A DNA stretch of 39,333 nucleotides from Polymyxa betae (Eukaryota > Endomyxa > Phytomyxea > Plasmodiophorida > Plasmodiophoridae), in NCBI GenBank assembly GCA_003693705.1, contig RBZT01000845.1, positions 1 to 39,333 of the forward strand. The letters are read 5' to 3'. Positions 30,280 through 39,226 of this stretch are shown here, piece by piece (position 1 is the stretch's first letter; the number at the start of each line of letters is the position of its first letter). The notes beneath the pieces are model-generated. The model ran no database searches. It saw only the letters and a list, made by a program, of their open reading frames with translations, and had not been told where the DNA came from. The position numbers and the translations under genes were made by a program.

Positions 30280-31004
30280 ACAGTCCTCCCTCTCTATAAC
30301 GACACTGCCGGGGTATTCTTTATTACAACATTTTGTCGTTATAAAAGTATATGTGGACCATTTGTCTGTATTCACTCGCAGGCAGCAGCAGTTATTTAAT
30401 CGTTGTTACAAATTAAAGCTTTACAAACTTCAAGAAGTTCATCTGGCAGTTGATGCGGGTTATCCCGAAAAGGTGCTTAACACATTCTCGATGTGCTTCG
30501 ATTTGTCTTCGTTAACGACTGTTGGCCCACTTGATTCTCGTACTTCCTAAGATCTCATACAATGTCAGAAATAGTGGAGCGGCAGACCTGATAACCCAAT
30601 CTTTCAGAAACCAGCTCTGCGATTCCAGTTTTTTTTTCTCTCTAACGTGAGCATTATATATTCGGCAATCAGCTGTTTCTCGGCTATCCCGATCGACTCT
30701 CTCTTTCTCGAAGGAATAGAGATCATGAGATAAAAGGGGTCTGATTGCCAGATGCAATGCTAACCCTCCCAGCTGCCTAGTCAAGGGGTGACGAGGCAAT
30801 GGTAGAAATTCAAGTTTGTGTTGTTAAGGATCGAGATACGAATCAAAGAGCCCCATAAGAATCCCATCTGACAAATATGGGCCGCGCCGCCCTGTCTTGA
30901 TGTCGTTGTAAAGAATCCATAGAGCAATATCCGTACAATGTAACATTATCGGGCTTCTATGGAGATGTTGTTATAGAGAGTGTCGTTATAGAGTGGGAGG
31001 ATTG
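30280..31004 (-). mobile_element. pogo/Tigger-like DNA transposon remnant, copy 2 (725 bp)
   Basis: Ends CAGTCCTCCCTCTCTATAAC and, inward from the right, CAATCCTCCCACTCTATAAC form inverted repeats flanked by TA (30278-30279, 31005-31006). The interior aligns with the element at 1196-1920 almost throughout (for example ATCTTTCAGAAACCAGCTCTG in shared position). Both are exactly 725 bp long. The minus frame related to the DNA-binding domain is disrupted. The identical length argues that this is an established non-autonomous subfamily, not two independent truncations. Confidence 0.85.
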
Positions 31005-31367
31005 TATTTTAGATAGTCAAGCATAGAGCCTCACAAACTCCTCTTTATATAAGATATGAATGATACAGATTTATCATATATGGCCAGTGGGGCTTTATTC
31101 ATACATTAGAGCTGTCCGCAAATAAACAGAAAGAGACCTTAGTTTAAAAGCAGATGCTTTCGGACTTGTTACGGCGGATCTCGTTATAGAACTTACCAGT
31201 CGATTAGCGTATGATTTGCGAAAGTAAAAATGTTCCAAAAAGATACTTAAGTCCTTTCACAAAAGAAGCCATATTGTCTTCATCTTTGCCATCTAGAAAC
31301 CTCCGTTAATAAATGGATCCACGGGCACGCAAATGATAGAAGGTTTAATTTAATGTTAGATGCGAAT

Positions 31368-32370
31368 TTATTTATTGATATCTCTTCTACAGTCGCGTAG
31401 TTTAAACAGTTTATCAATTTCAGAACGTGGTACAGCATACGACCGCGCAATCCGCCCGTAGTTATCGACACTGCTGATCAAGCCCGGGACGAACAGAAGC
31501 AGGCGAACAGCTTCCACATTCTTAACCTGTACAGCACGATGCAGAAAATAAGAGCCCGCGAACGAATTGGTCCGGGCAAGCCAGCCGTGCGGAAGCGGCG
31601 CGTCCAGCAGCAGGCGCAGCAGGGCGTGCTGGCCCTCGGCTGAGATCAGGGATCGGACGATAAGTTCGAGATATCACGACCTCTCTATCTCGTCCATTCG
31701 GATCGGCATCCCGAGATAGAGCAGTTTGCGGGCCAGAATGGGCCGTGATCGAATAAGGTGACCATGCTGGATGGAGATTTCTTTGGCGAGATCTGAAAAC
31801 CGACACGGCGTTCGTCTTTGCGAGCTGGTCGTGTAGCTGTCCGCAGTTCGAAAGGTCGAATGAAATGTGGCCCTCATAAGGCCGGATTGTATCGAGAATA
31901 TCGGCAGGAAGATCGCGGATGTAGCCGTTGATAGACGTGGTCCGCGCTTTGCTCAGTACAGAGCGAAACATCAGCTGGATGGGGTCGTAGCAGTGCTCTC
32001 CGAACATCCAAAAGGTGTTGTTGACGACGAGGACCCAGCCGGGAGTCAGTACGGCTACGGATTCAATTTGCCCGATCACGTCGAATAAGTCCTTGATCAG
32101 CTCAACCTCATCAAAAGCGATGGACATCAGCCGATACAGGAACAGAGGCGCCGTCTCATCTGTTAAGAGATCGCTCAAGACAGCGACATTACTTGGTCGC
32201 TCTCTGCATAGATTAATCAGCCATCTGATGTCGCGGATGAAATTGTCTCGGGAGGTTGGAAGCTTAACAACGATCCGTGGATTGCGGCGAATGTCCCGGA
32301 CTAATTCATAACAGGTCGTGTCGACCAGCGCGAGCGTTCCGAGTAAAGCCGGGTCCGGCCGGGCATGAAA
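31368..32370 (-). pseudogene. decayed paralogue of the secreted ankyrin-like gene
   Basis: Segments in order match the gene at 25396-26709: ALLGTLALVDTTCYELVRDI and SDLLTDETAPLFLYRLMSIA (against IFTDEAAALFLSRLQVAALD), then LTPGWVLVV (LIPGWIVSV), then after a one-base frame shift near 31810 SDLAKEISIQHGHLIRSRP and LLYLGMPIRMDEIERS, an in-frame TGA (31674-31676), and finally ELIVRSLISAEGQHALLRLL and DNYGRIARSYAVPRSEIDKL to TAA 31368. About 65 residues of the paralogue are missing before ELIVRSL and the signal peptide is not found. The frameshift and stop indicate a pseudogene. Confidence 0.7.
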
Positions 32371-33789
32371 GACGACAGTAGCTCAGTCCCAGTATCACAC
32401 CTACAGAGGCCCCGCCAGTCAGTTTGAGTTTTCACATAGTCTGAGGTCGTGAAGATGTCACATTTTTATGAATGATCTAGAGTTTTCAAAGGCGACCATC
32501 ATTTTTTGGAAGTTGGTCCTACGGAATCCATTTTTTTTTCAAACTTTCAGAAAAGGTTCAACCTGAAGCCAACGAAACCAAAAGGATTTTGCATTTCATA
32601 GTAACTTCGATTTTCTCAATATCACGCTTCCGATCCTTCTAATATTTCTTATTGAGAGACTCCGCTCGTCCGACACTTAATGAGTGAATCTATTTGTCCA
32701 ATTCTACTGTCAGACTAATCCCTAACTTATGTAACTTATGTAGAGTTCACACACCAGCATCTGAGCCTGATACAGGCAAAATCATTTTGCAGAAGGGCTG
32801 CGCTCTTCCTCGTGCTCACAAAGGATCAAACCTGCTTGCTATCTGGTGCAAGCAACGCTTAGAAGAGGCAAACATGGAATAATATAGATTACCACCGCCA
32901 GGATGGCCGACAATCTCCGAATGAAAACATTTTCATTTTCGTGCCCGTAATCTGGGAATATTGCAGGTCCGAGAGCAATCTCGGGTCGGTGAATTCTCCC
33001 CCAGGATCGATCGCGTGCAAGACTGAAACGATTTGGCACCGCCGTGATTGAAGACACCGCATTGGTTAGGATGATCTCTCATTGAGATTTCTCTCCATCA
33101 TTCCACGATTTGCTGAAACAGGGTAAGGTTAGGGTTTGGTTAAACCAAGCTGTGTTTTGAAGCAAACCGAATTCAAGGATAACATTCTTCCTGCTGATCT
33201 GATACGTATTGGCTTCGATCTCAGGAATAAAAATTCTAACCCTAACCCTACTCAACGGAGAGATTCGACTTAGAAAATGCTGCAACCCGCTCTGCAGATT
33301 TCAGGTCATTTCAATCAAATCGGTGTTTTGGCTGTTACATTCGGAGTTCATCCATTTTACAAATTGCTGAAATTATGTTAGAGGGGTGGAGCATTTAAGA
33401 GATTTCCAGTTAATCGGGTCAGAGCTCTGCTGAGATCAACTCATGAGCTTTGTTAACGAAGATTTTTCTTAAAAAAAAACGGAAAAGTTTAGCTACACCA
33501 TGACAGGGGTAACCGAAACATTCTCTCAACTAGCTCGATCCTTCCCGTGCAGAATTCAGCAGTCTGTACCAGATGCTGATAAGGGGTGGCCTCGGACTGT
33601 AATGTTACCGATCATGGACGCGGCCTTCCAACAGATCGCGATTGTTGTGGCATGACGAGTGACATTCGCTTCCTACGATGTTATTTCAAACAGAGCGCCG
33701 ATGTAAGCCATGCCGAATCGATTAGGGTTTTGTAGGTCTTTTGCCGATCCCTTCGTCATGAGATTCGAAAGCATCAGTACGCGGGCTGC
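32371..33789. other. stretch without supported gene
   Basis: No recognisable coding segment. A GGCTGCGC motif lies at 32796 and telomere-like tracts at 33125-33137 (GTTAGGGTTTGG) and 33236-33250 (CTAACCCTAACCCTA). A hydrophobic minus-strand frame near 32839-32930 cannot be connected to anything. Confidence 0.35.
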
Positions 33790-33935
33790 GCCCCTACAGA
33801 TCGGACGAGGACGGACGATGACGAATTGGGAGCAGTACGACCCAGTGTACGGCCAGGACCTGGACCACAGGATGAACGAGCGAATGACCCGATCGGGTGG
33901 AAGTGGGAGTGGCCGGAATGCCGAATAGGGAGTCC
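33790..33935 (-). pseudogene. inverted degraded copy of a signal-peptide exon
   Basis: Read on the minus strand this region resembles the first exon and leader of the gene at 34216 (shared runs include GGTCCAGGTCCTGGCCGTAC and GTCCGTCCTCGTCCG, and ACCCGATCGG on the 5' side). Small indels destroy the signal-peptide frame. Together with 34135-34305 it forms an imperfect inverted repeat with a spacer of about 200 bp. Confidence 0.6.
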
Positions 33936-34215
33936 GCGACGGAGGAAAGCGGCCGCGCCCCTGTCCGTAAAGCTATTTCTCGTCATTACAGGGGTTTCAG
34001 GCTGCTCATTCCGCAGTTGTCGATGTCCTCAACAAACGCAGCCCCCCAGATTTTCTGGCTACCAGAAGTGCGTGATTATCCGTTAGGGTTTTGCACACTG
34101 CCGCATCTTAGGATGAGACTAGAAGTGTCCTGATCTCCGTCACGGACTATTCGGCATTCCGGGCGCTCTCATTACCACCCGATCGGATCATTTCTGTTTC
34201 CACGTCTCCGTCGTC

Positions 34216-34712
34216 ATGCCTCGCTCGTTGATCCTGGTCCAGGTCCTGGCCGTACTGGTCGTGCTGCTGCAATCCGTCCTGGTCCGTCCTCGTCCTCTGT
34301 AAGCTCCGTTCATTAGATGCGTTACCGACCCTGATCTGAGTTATAACGCGGACTCGGACCAGCCTCAGCTCTCTATAGCATCGATTCCTTCCGGCCCTAC
34401 TTCTTATATCATCGTTCCTTCGCCGTCATTCGTTGGTGCCGATCTCCTTCTCGACGTGATGATCCTTGGTCCCATTGCACTGGTTGCAGCCATTATTGCC
34501 CTTATTTGCTACGTTAGGGATAAATCGTTAGACGTTCAGTGTCTGTGATCTTCTCATCTAACAATCCGATTTCTAAGGGACGCTACACCACCTCGCGTGG
34601 TCCAGATGGTGACGAAGAACTAGGAGGAGCGGCCTCCATTATCAATATCTCAGATCCTCACCGCATAAACTTTGATCTTCACATTGATTCGAAAACAAAA
34701 AAGTCTTACTGA
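34216..34712 (+). CDS. small single-pass (type I) membrane protein
   Basis: Exons 34216-34298, 34341-34533 and 34578-34712 join to 136 residues; introns are 42 nt (GTAAGC...GAG, phase 2) and 44 nt (GTTCAG...AAG, phase 0, with a CTAAC branch-type word). Residues 1-23 are a signal peptide (MPRSLILVQVLAVLVVLLQS). A polar Ser/Pro-rich ectodomain of about 35 residues follows, then a membrane helix (VMILGPIALVAAIIALICY) with a basic stop-transfer end (VRDK), then a hydrophilic tail (GRYTTSRGPDGDEELGG...). The small size and architecture suggest a surface receptor-like or adaptor protein. No family is recognised. Exon joins are by eye and the second donor is less certain. Confidence 0.5.
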
Positions 34713-35887
34713 ATTCGTTCGGAGATATTTCCGCCCTTGTAATATCATCGTAGTTCAGCTCTACGGAGGACTTCGAGATAATGACATTGAAGGCAGCCCC
34801 CTATTGTTGCCCGAATTTTTCAAGGAGTAGAGCTCGGAACCTTCAAGAAGCTGTTATCCCGTGCTAGGTTTTAGGGTTTCGTGCAGCGAGTTTTGTCATT
34901 CACGGGCTCGATTCCGGAGCGGTCTGCTGTGTTTTATTTGAAAATTCAATGAGGAGAGGTCGCGTTTGCAACACATTTTTATAGTCTGCGCTCCGGATAT
35001 CCATGAAAACTGACTCGGTTGGATTGCACGCTTTTTCGGGCATATTTTCGGAGTTGGAATCGGTACGAGATTACGGCTGTTTTCGCATATGCATTCGATG
35101 ATGTGACTGCCCGGGATTGTTGGAGTGGTTTGACTCGGGACTGTGTGTAGCTCTGCAGTATTATTGCGAGCAAATTTTGCGAGATTTTCTGCGTACGAAC
35201 AAGTTTTTTGTATTTATTAACTAGCTGCGATAGCTGATGTCCTCTTTTTCTAACTCAGATAATCTCTTTGCGGGCTCGGTTACGAACTCGTTCTGAATCC
35301 TTTCAGCTCGAATATCACATCTGGCCGATATTCGTGATATCAGCTTGGCTTACTTTGTCAAAGGTCCGTAGCATTTCAATCAACCGATTTTTATTACTAA
35401 CAGATATCCAATCAAAATTTCCGCCTGAAGTCAACGTGAGTCTCGCTTGAAACAACAATTTTCTCAAAAAAATTTCGAGTTTTTATCGAGAATTTCAAAA
35501 ACAAAAAATCAAACCTTGAGGAGCGAATTCCTATTCGCTGTCCGTAGATCTGTCCTAGAAAGAGATCCGAAACGAAACCGACGCATTCGACAGGCCGACC
35601 CACAACCCGCGTCCGCACTGGCCCACCGATATGTGATGTCAAAAGAAACACTGCAATCGGATCAATCCGGGGAAGTTATGGAGGCGTTTGAGCAAATTTC
35701 GTCCCATGTTGAGTTACGGATTTTAGCAGAAACCCTCTTTAGATAACGACACGAATCTGTCGACGATGAATTCGTGCTTATGGATGGGAGGGCTCATCAT
35801 CTCGGCCATGACGACCAGCAGGAATTTCCCATAGGAAATGGATTCGCGATTGCTGCTCTCGATTCGATCTCGGGCTCTGCCATGAAG
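34713..35887. other. stretch with short frames, no supported gene
   Basis: A plus frame at 35447-35746 (99 codons, Arg/Lys/Gln-rich) and a frame near 35020-35220 broken by TGA (GLCVALQYYCEQILRDFLRT) could be pieces of the lineage-specific family seen at 24.6 kb, but the similarity is too weak to claim. A TTTTAGGGTTTC tract is at 34869. Confidence 0.3.
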
Positions 35888-36068
35888 CTCACTTGAATAC
35901 CAGAATGATATTATTGAAAACATTTCCAAAAATATCGCGTTATAAGACCCAATAACGTAATATTATTGAAAAAAGTTTGAAAAATATCACATTAAACAAG
36001 TTTCAAAAGTATCACATTTGAAATTTTTGGAAATGTTTTCAATAATATCATTCTGGTATTCATGTGAG
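35888..36068. mobile_element. 181-bp hairpin (MITE-like) element with 46-bp arms
   Basis: The left arm (35888-35933, starting CTCACTTGAATACCAGAATG) and the right arm (36023-36068, ending CATTCTGGTATTCATGTGAG) are reverse complements with a single mismatch in 46 bp. The 89-bp loop is AT-rich and has its own partial repeats (ATATCACATT). No coding capacity. The near-perfect arms indicate a recent insertion. Target duplication is not evident. Confidence 0.8.
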
Positions 36069-36227
36069 TTCCTCGGGTTGCGCTCATCGCCGAAATCCAT
36101 TCGAACCTTAAATTGGATCGACATACGACGTTTGCAAAAAAATTAAATAATTGTCCCAGCAGATAACAATATTTTACGACGCAGCCTTACAGTGATAAAG
36201 CTCCGATTTCGCTTCAGTCATCATTCA

Positions 36228-36242
36228 AACCCTAAACCCTAG
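36228..36242 (+). promoter_or_regulatory. telomere-like tract AAACCCTAAACCCTAG
   Basis: Lies 17-31 bp upstream of the start of the DUF2306 gene, in the position of a core promoter element or of the 3' end of a leader intron (CCCTAAACCCTAG fits a branch point and AG acceptor). Confidence 0.35.
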
Positions 36243-36258
36243 CAAGGATAATCTTTCA

Positions 36259-37071
36259 ATGAACATGATGAAAAATGGTCGGGGTTGCGCCCACTGTGCC
36301 AGTTACAGGATCGGCTTCCGAACCACATCTCTCTGTGTGCTCTTTGGGTCGTACTGGCTCCATATCCGGCGAATTCTGCCAGCTGATGTGCCTCTGAGCG
36401 CGGAACGGATGTCCGCCTGCGGCGTATCCCGCGGCTGTTTGCAGAACACTGTTCTGGCGGTAACATTACTTTGGTCGCTGCAGTTCAACTGTTACATTGT
36501 CGTCACGTTTCTGATCAATCCGCGCTCGCAATGGCATTCGATCTCCGATTACAGCGCCACGCTGATCGGCTCCTCAACGATCCTCGTACACTGGGTTGGC
36601 GGCCTTCTCGTCAATACGCTCGGCGTCGTACAATTCCTTCCTGCTCCGCGGACCTTCCATCGATGGTCCGGACGGGTTTATATCGCCGCCTTAATGATCA
36701 CAAGCTCGGCTGGAATCTGTTACATAATCGCTGTAAGAACTGTTGGCGGCCTCCAGATGGATATCTGCTTTTTGATCTACGGAGTTGCGTGTTTGACATC
36801 CGCGGCGGGCACCGGCTGGTGGGCAGTACGACGCGATTATCTCAGGCATAGGCGATGGGGATTGCGAACGTTTACGTTAGGGTTTGCGAGCGCGTTCTAT
36901 CGATTGTTGATAGTGCCGTTGATGGTGACGGAGGCGGCCAATGATGAGGTGAATCTGTATCTGAATGTCTCCGGATGGATCATGTTTCTCCCGTATCTGA
37001 TCGTCGAATGTCGTCTCTGCTATGAGACGTGGTCGAAAGGCAGGCTGCAGCATGAAAACGTCCACGTCTAG
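36259..37071 (+). CDS. DUF2306-domain multi-pass membrane protein
   Basis: Intronless frame of 270 residues ending in TAG. The DUF2306 pattern is clear: HWVGGLLVNTLGVVQFLPAP (about 111-130) followed by FHRWSGRVYIAALM (133-146), a GG at 163-164, and RRDYLRHRRWGLRTFTLGFA (191-210) with the conserved H-R-x-W-x-x-R. Six hydrophobic segments are seen from about residue 62 onward. Family members are found in bacteria and fungi; the function is unknown, although conserved His residues suggest metal or haem binding. The first 60 residues do not look like the family, so the true start may be further in (Met51) or an upstream exon may exist. Confidence 0.8.
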   Translation: MNMMKNGRGCAHCASYRIGFRTTSLCVLFGSYWLHIRRILPADVPLSAERMSACGVSRGCLQNTVLAVTLLWSLQFNCYIVVTFLINPRSQWHSISDYSATLIGSSTILVHWVGGLLVNTLGVVQFLPAPRTFHRWSGRVYIAALMITSSAGICYIIAVRTVGGLQMDICFLIYGVACLTSAAGTGWWAVRRDYLRHRRWGLRTFTLGFASAFYRLLIVPLMVTEAANDEVNLYLNVSGWIMFLPYLIVECRLCYETWSKGRLQHENVHV

Positions 37072-37980
37072 TTGGCAGATTAATCAAGTTTTTTTTTCAA
37101 AAACTAAAAAAAAAATAAAAAATTTTGTTGAATCCTCAGTACAAACTTTATAAATCACAAAATATTTTTTTTTTAGAAACTTTACTCTTCGTGATATATT
37201 TTTTTATAGTTAGTATTCTTGGAACTTCAGGAATATTTTCGGTCTTTTATATTGTATATGATTCTAATAGAGTTTGTTTTAAGAATTTACAAATTCAAAA
37301 TGTCTGAATATAGCGTTCGTTTCGATTCGCTCTTTAAGCACATTCTACCATAAAAAAGACATCTGAGCTGAATACTTTCATGGTTGCTCACTGCTGGAAA
37401 AGATAATCAAAATCCATCGATGAGCAGATATTGCGCCCTCCAAAGCTTCTCTGCCTTCCGACGACAACTCAAACGGCAACAATTCGACCACCATTGCTTG
37501 GAATCGCCTAAACCAGATCATCGCGAACAGACAGTACCCGATGCTGCCTGTTCACCAACGCTGGACGAATCGGATATGCCTACCAGGGCTAGTACGGCCA
37601 CCTGTTCTCCCCCTGCACGACGGAAGACCGCAGCCGGATCCGGCCCTGATCTCTTCCATCCTCCACGGACAATACTCCCCTGAGCTGTAGAGCCGCCACG
37701 GCATCTGCTCCAAGCCAAACTTCAAACCAGAGTAAAGACCGCAACCCGGTCCCGACCTGCGTCAGCGGCCGTACTGGAAACATCTTTTCTCAATACAGAT
37801 TTACAAGCACATAACACTAAACCCTAACTCCGAAAAGAGACTCCGACCGGATCTCGTCACGTAAATCACTGTATAATGCTACTAATTTTATCAAAGACTG
37901 TCACAATCAAGTGCTTGGCGGGCGTACTCGCCCTTCTGTCTGTGTTGAACGATCAATAATGGGAGAACAGCCGAAATCGA
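37072..37980. other. AT-rich then GC-rich stretch, no supported gene
   Basis: 37080-37330 is very AT-rich. From 37400 to 37700 all three plus frames and one minus frame are open for 60-100 codons, with Pro/Arg-rich products; I cannot choose one. Two AGTACGGC words lie here (37591 and, reversed, 37768), and ACTAAACCCTAAC at 37817. Confidence 0.35.
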
Positions 37981-37982
37981 TT

Positions 37983-38490
37983 CTATAATTCGGTCTGTTC
38001 TTTATTCAATAAATCATACTGCATAAACACCCTCGGACATCGTTGTCCGAATTTGTAGTTGATCCCGTCCATCCTTCCAGCATGCACAAACCCGACTTTT
38101 TCATGAAGACGAATCGTGGAGTGATTCTCCGGATCGGCCATGATCACGGCGCTGCCGAAACCCCGCTCGCGCAGCCCGTCCAGCAGCCGCTCATACAGCC
38201 GCCCACCCAGTCCTTGACCGCGTAGCGTAACATACACGCTACAGAGGGCCGCGCGGTCGTACTCGAGAAACCGCGACGCGCAACAATACCCGACGATGCG
38301 GCCGCCGTCCTCGTCCGTGGCCACAAATCACGGTAGGTCGAACTGGCCCATGCGTTGTTGGATTTCGGAGACCGAGGGGCAGACGAGCTCCGGAGCCACG
38401 GTGCTCTCTTCGACATAGAGGCGGCGGATCTGGGCCGCGTCCGAATGCCGTGCCGAACGGAGCGCAATAGTCGGCTTCAGTTTGTTCGGC
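37983..38490 (-). pseudogene. GNAT acetyltransferase (PAT-like) interrupted by TGA
   Basis: From TIALRSARHSDAAQIRRLYV (near 38470) to TAG 37983 a full GNAT domain is readable in one frame: the acetyl-CoA loop RGQGLGGRLYERLLDGL, the PENHSTIRLHEKVGF strand-helix typical of phosphinothricin/methionine-sulfoximine acetyltransferases, and a C-terminal YKFGQRCPRVFMQYDL. The only defect is TGA (38328-38330) between GQFDLP and FVATDEDGG, where relatives usually have Trp or Phe. The enzyme would acetylate a small amino compound in the cytosol. It may be a very young pseudogene, a readthrough gene or a sequence error. Confidence 0.65.
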
Positions 38491-39213
38491 GTCGCAGTTC
38501 TGGGAGCTTCACGCGACGAATTAATTCGTAAATTTGCAGAGGAAGAAGTCAATAATTTTGAAAAAAAATACTCGCGAATATCATTCGAAGAAGCTCGCAA
38601 AGATTTCATCCAGAATTCTGCATCTTTCCATTCGCCGTCGTGGTAACGAATCCTTCGCAGTGTAACGGCAAGTTCGAATCCCACGGACCTCAAAACATCG
38701 CGATGATCGAGCTCGGACGGATCCACCACGACGACGGCCTTCCGAAAATCGTTGGATTCGAGCTCACGAAACATTCGCTCATACAAACTCGCCACGGGGC
38801 TCGCCGAGACGAAACGGCCGTCCAGACGCAAACGACGCGATCTGCGAATACGTTTCCCGCGACAGAAACCGCTCCGCATGTAACGTGGACACCGTGTTCG
38901 GGTCGTACTGGATCTTCGTCGCCTCGCACGCGCTGATAATCCTCGCCGGGGTCGAAGCGATTCGTTGCGAAAGGCGCCAGAACCGGCTCGGCGCCGCCCA
39001 GGTCCGGATCCGGACTCGCGGCTGTACCAGCCCGCCGAGATTCGGAGTCGGTAACGCGAGCCGCGGCGCGGGAGCAGCTGATAAAGAGGTGGTGGTGATG
39101 GCGTTGGTGACGCCGCTTACAAGAAGGAAGGCGCATATGAGAGCGAATAGGCGAGGCATGATGATCGAAGATTTGAGAGAGCTGGGGCCTTGGGGCTTCT
39201 TCGAATCTTCCAT
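38491..39213 (-). pseudogene. degraded GNAT-like copy downstream of a signal peptide
   Basis: The frame from 39213 (or 39159, MPRLFALICAFLLVSGVTNA) starts with a signal peptide followed by a Pro/Ala-rich segment and ARIISACEATKIQYDPNTVS, then ends at 38779. In another frame SLYERMFRELESNDFRKAVV, DVLRSVGFELAV and IRYHDGEWKDAEFWMKSL align piece by piece with the second half of the GNAT downstream (LYERLLDGL, LHEKVGF, INYKFG). So a GNAT-type sequence was duplicated in tandem and this copy has drifted or uses unresolved introns; a GTATTTTT...CCCAG intron near 38572-38508 could link the two copies into one transcript. The signal peptide on a GNAT would be unusual. Confidence 0.45.
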
Positions 39214-39226
39214 GAGAAGACAGTAG

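Noticed and set aside
36471-36851. 126-codon plus frame overlapping the DUF2306 gene
   Set aside because: Different frame of the same strand, without the conserved motifs; the 270-codon frame is the real one.
10628-38330. Full reassignment of TGA to Trp in this genome
   Set aside because: About 25 Trp codons in the CREST, DUF2306 and ankyrin-like genes are all TGG and none of those frames contains TGA; the paralogue comparison points to CGA as the source in one case.
38672-38684. B-box-like GTTCGAATCCC suggesting a tRNA
   Set aside because: It lies within the degraded GNAT coding segment (VGFELAV on the minus strand), and no A box or cloverleaf surrounds it.
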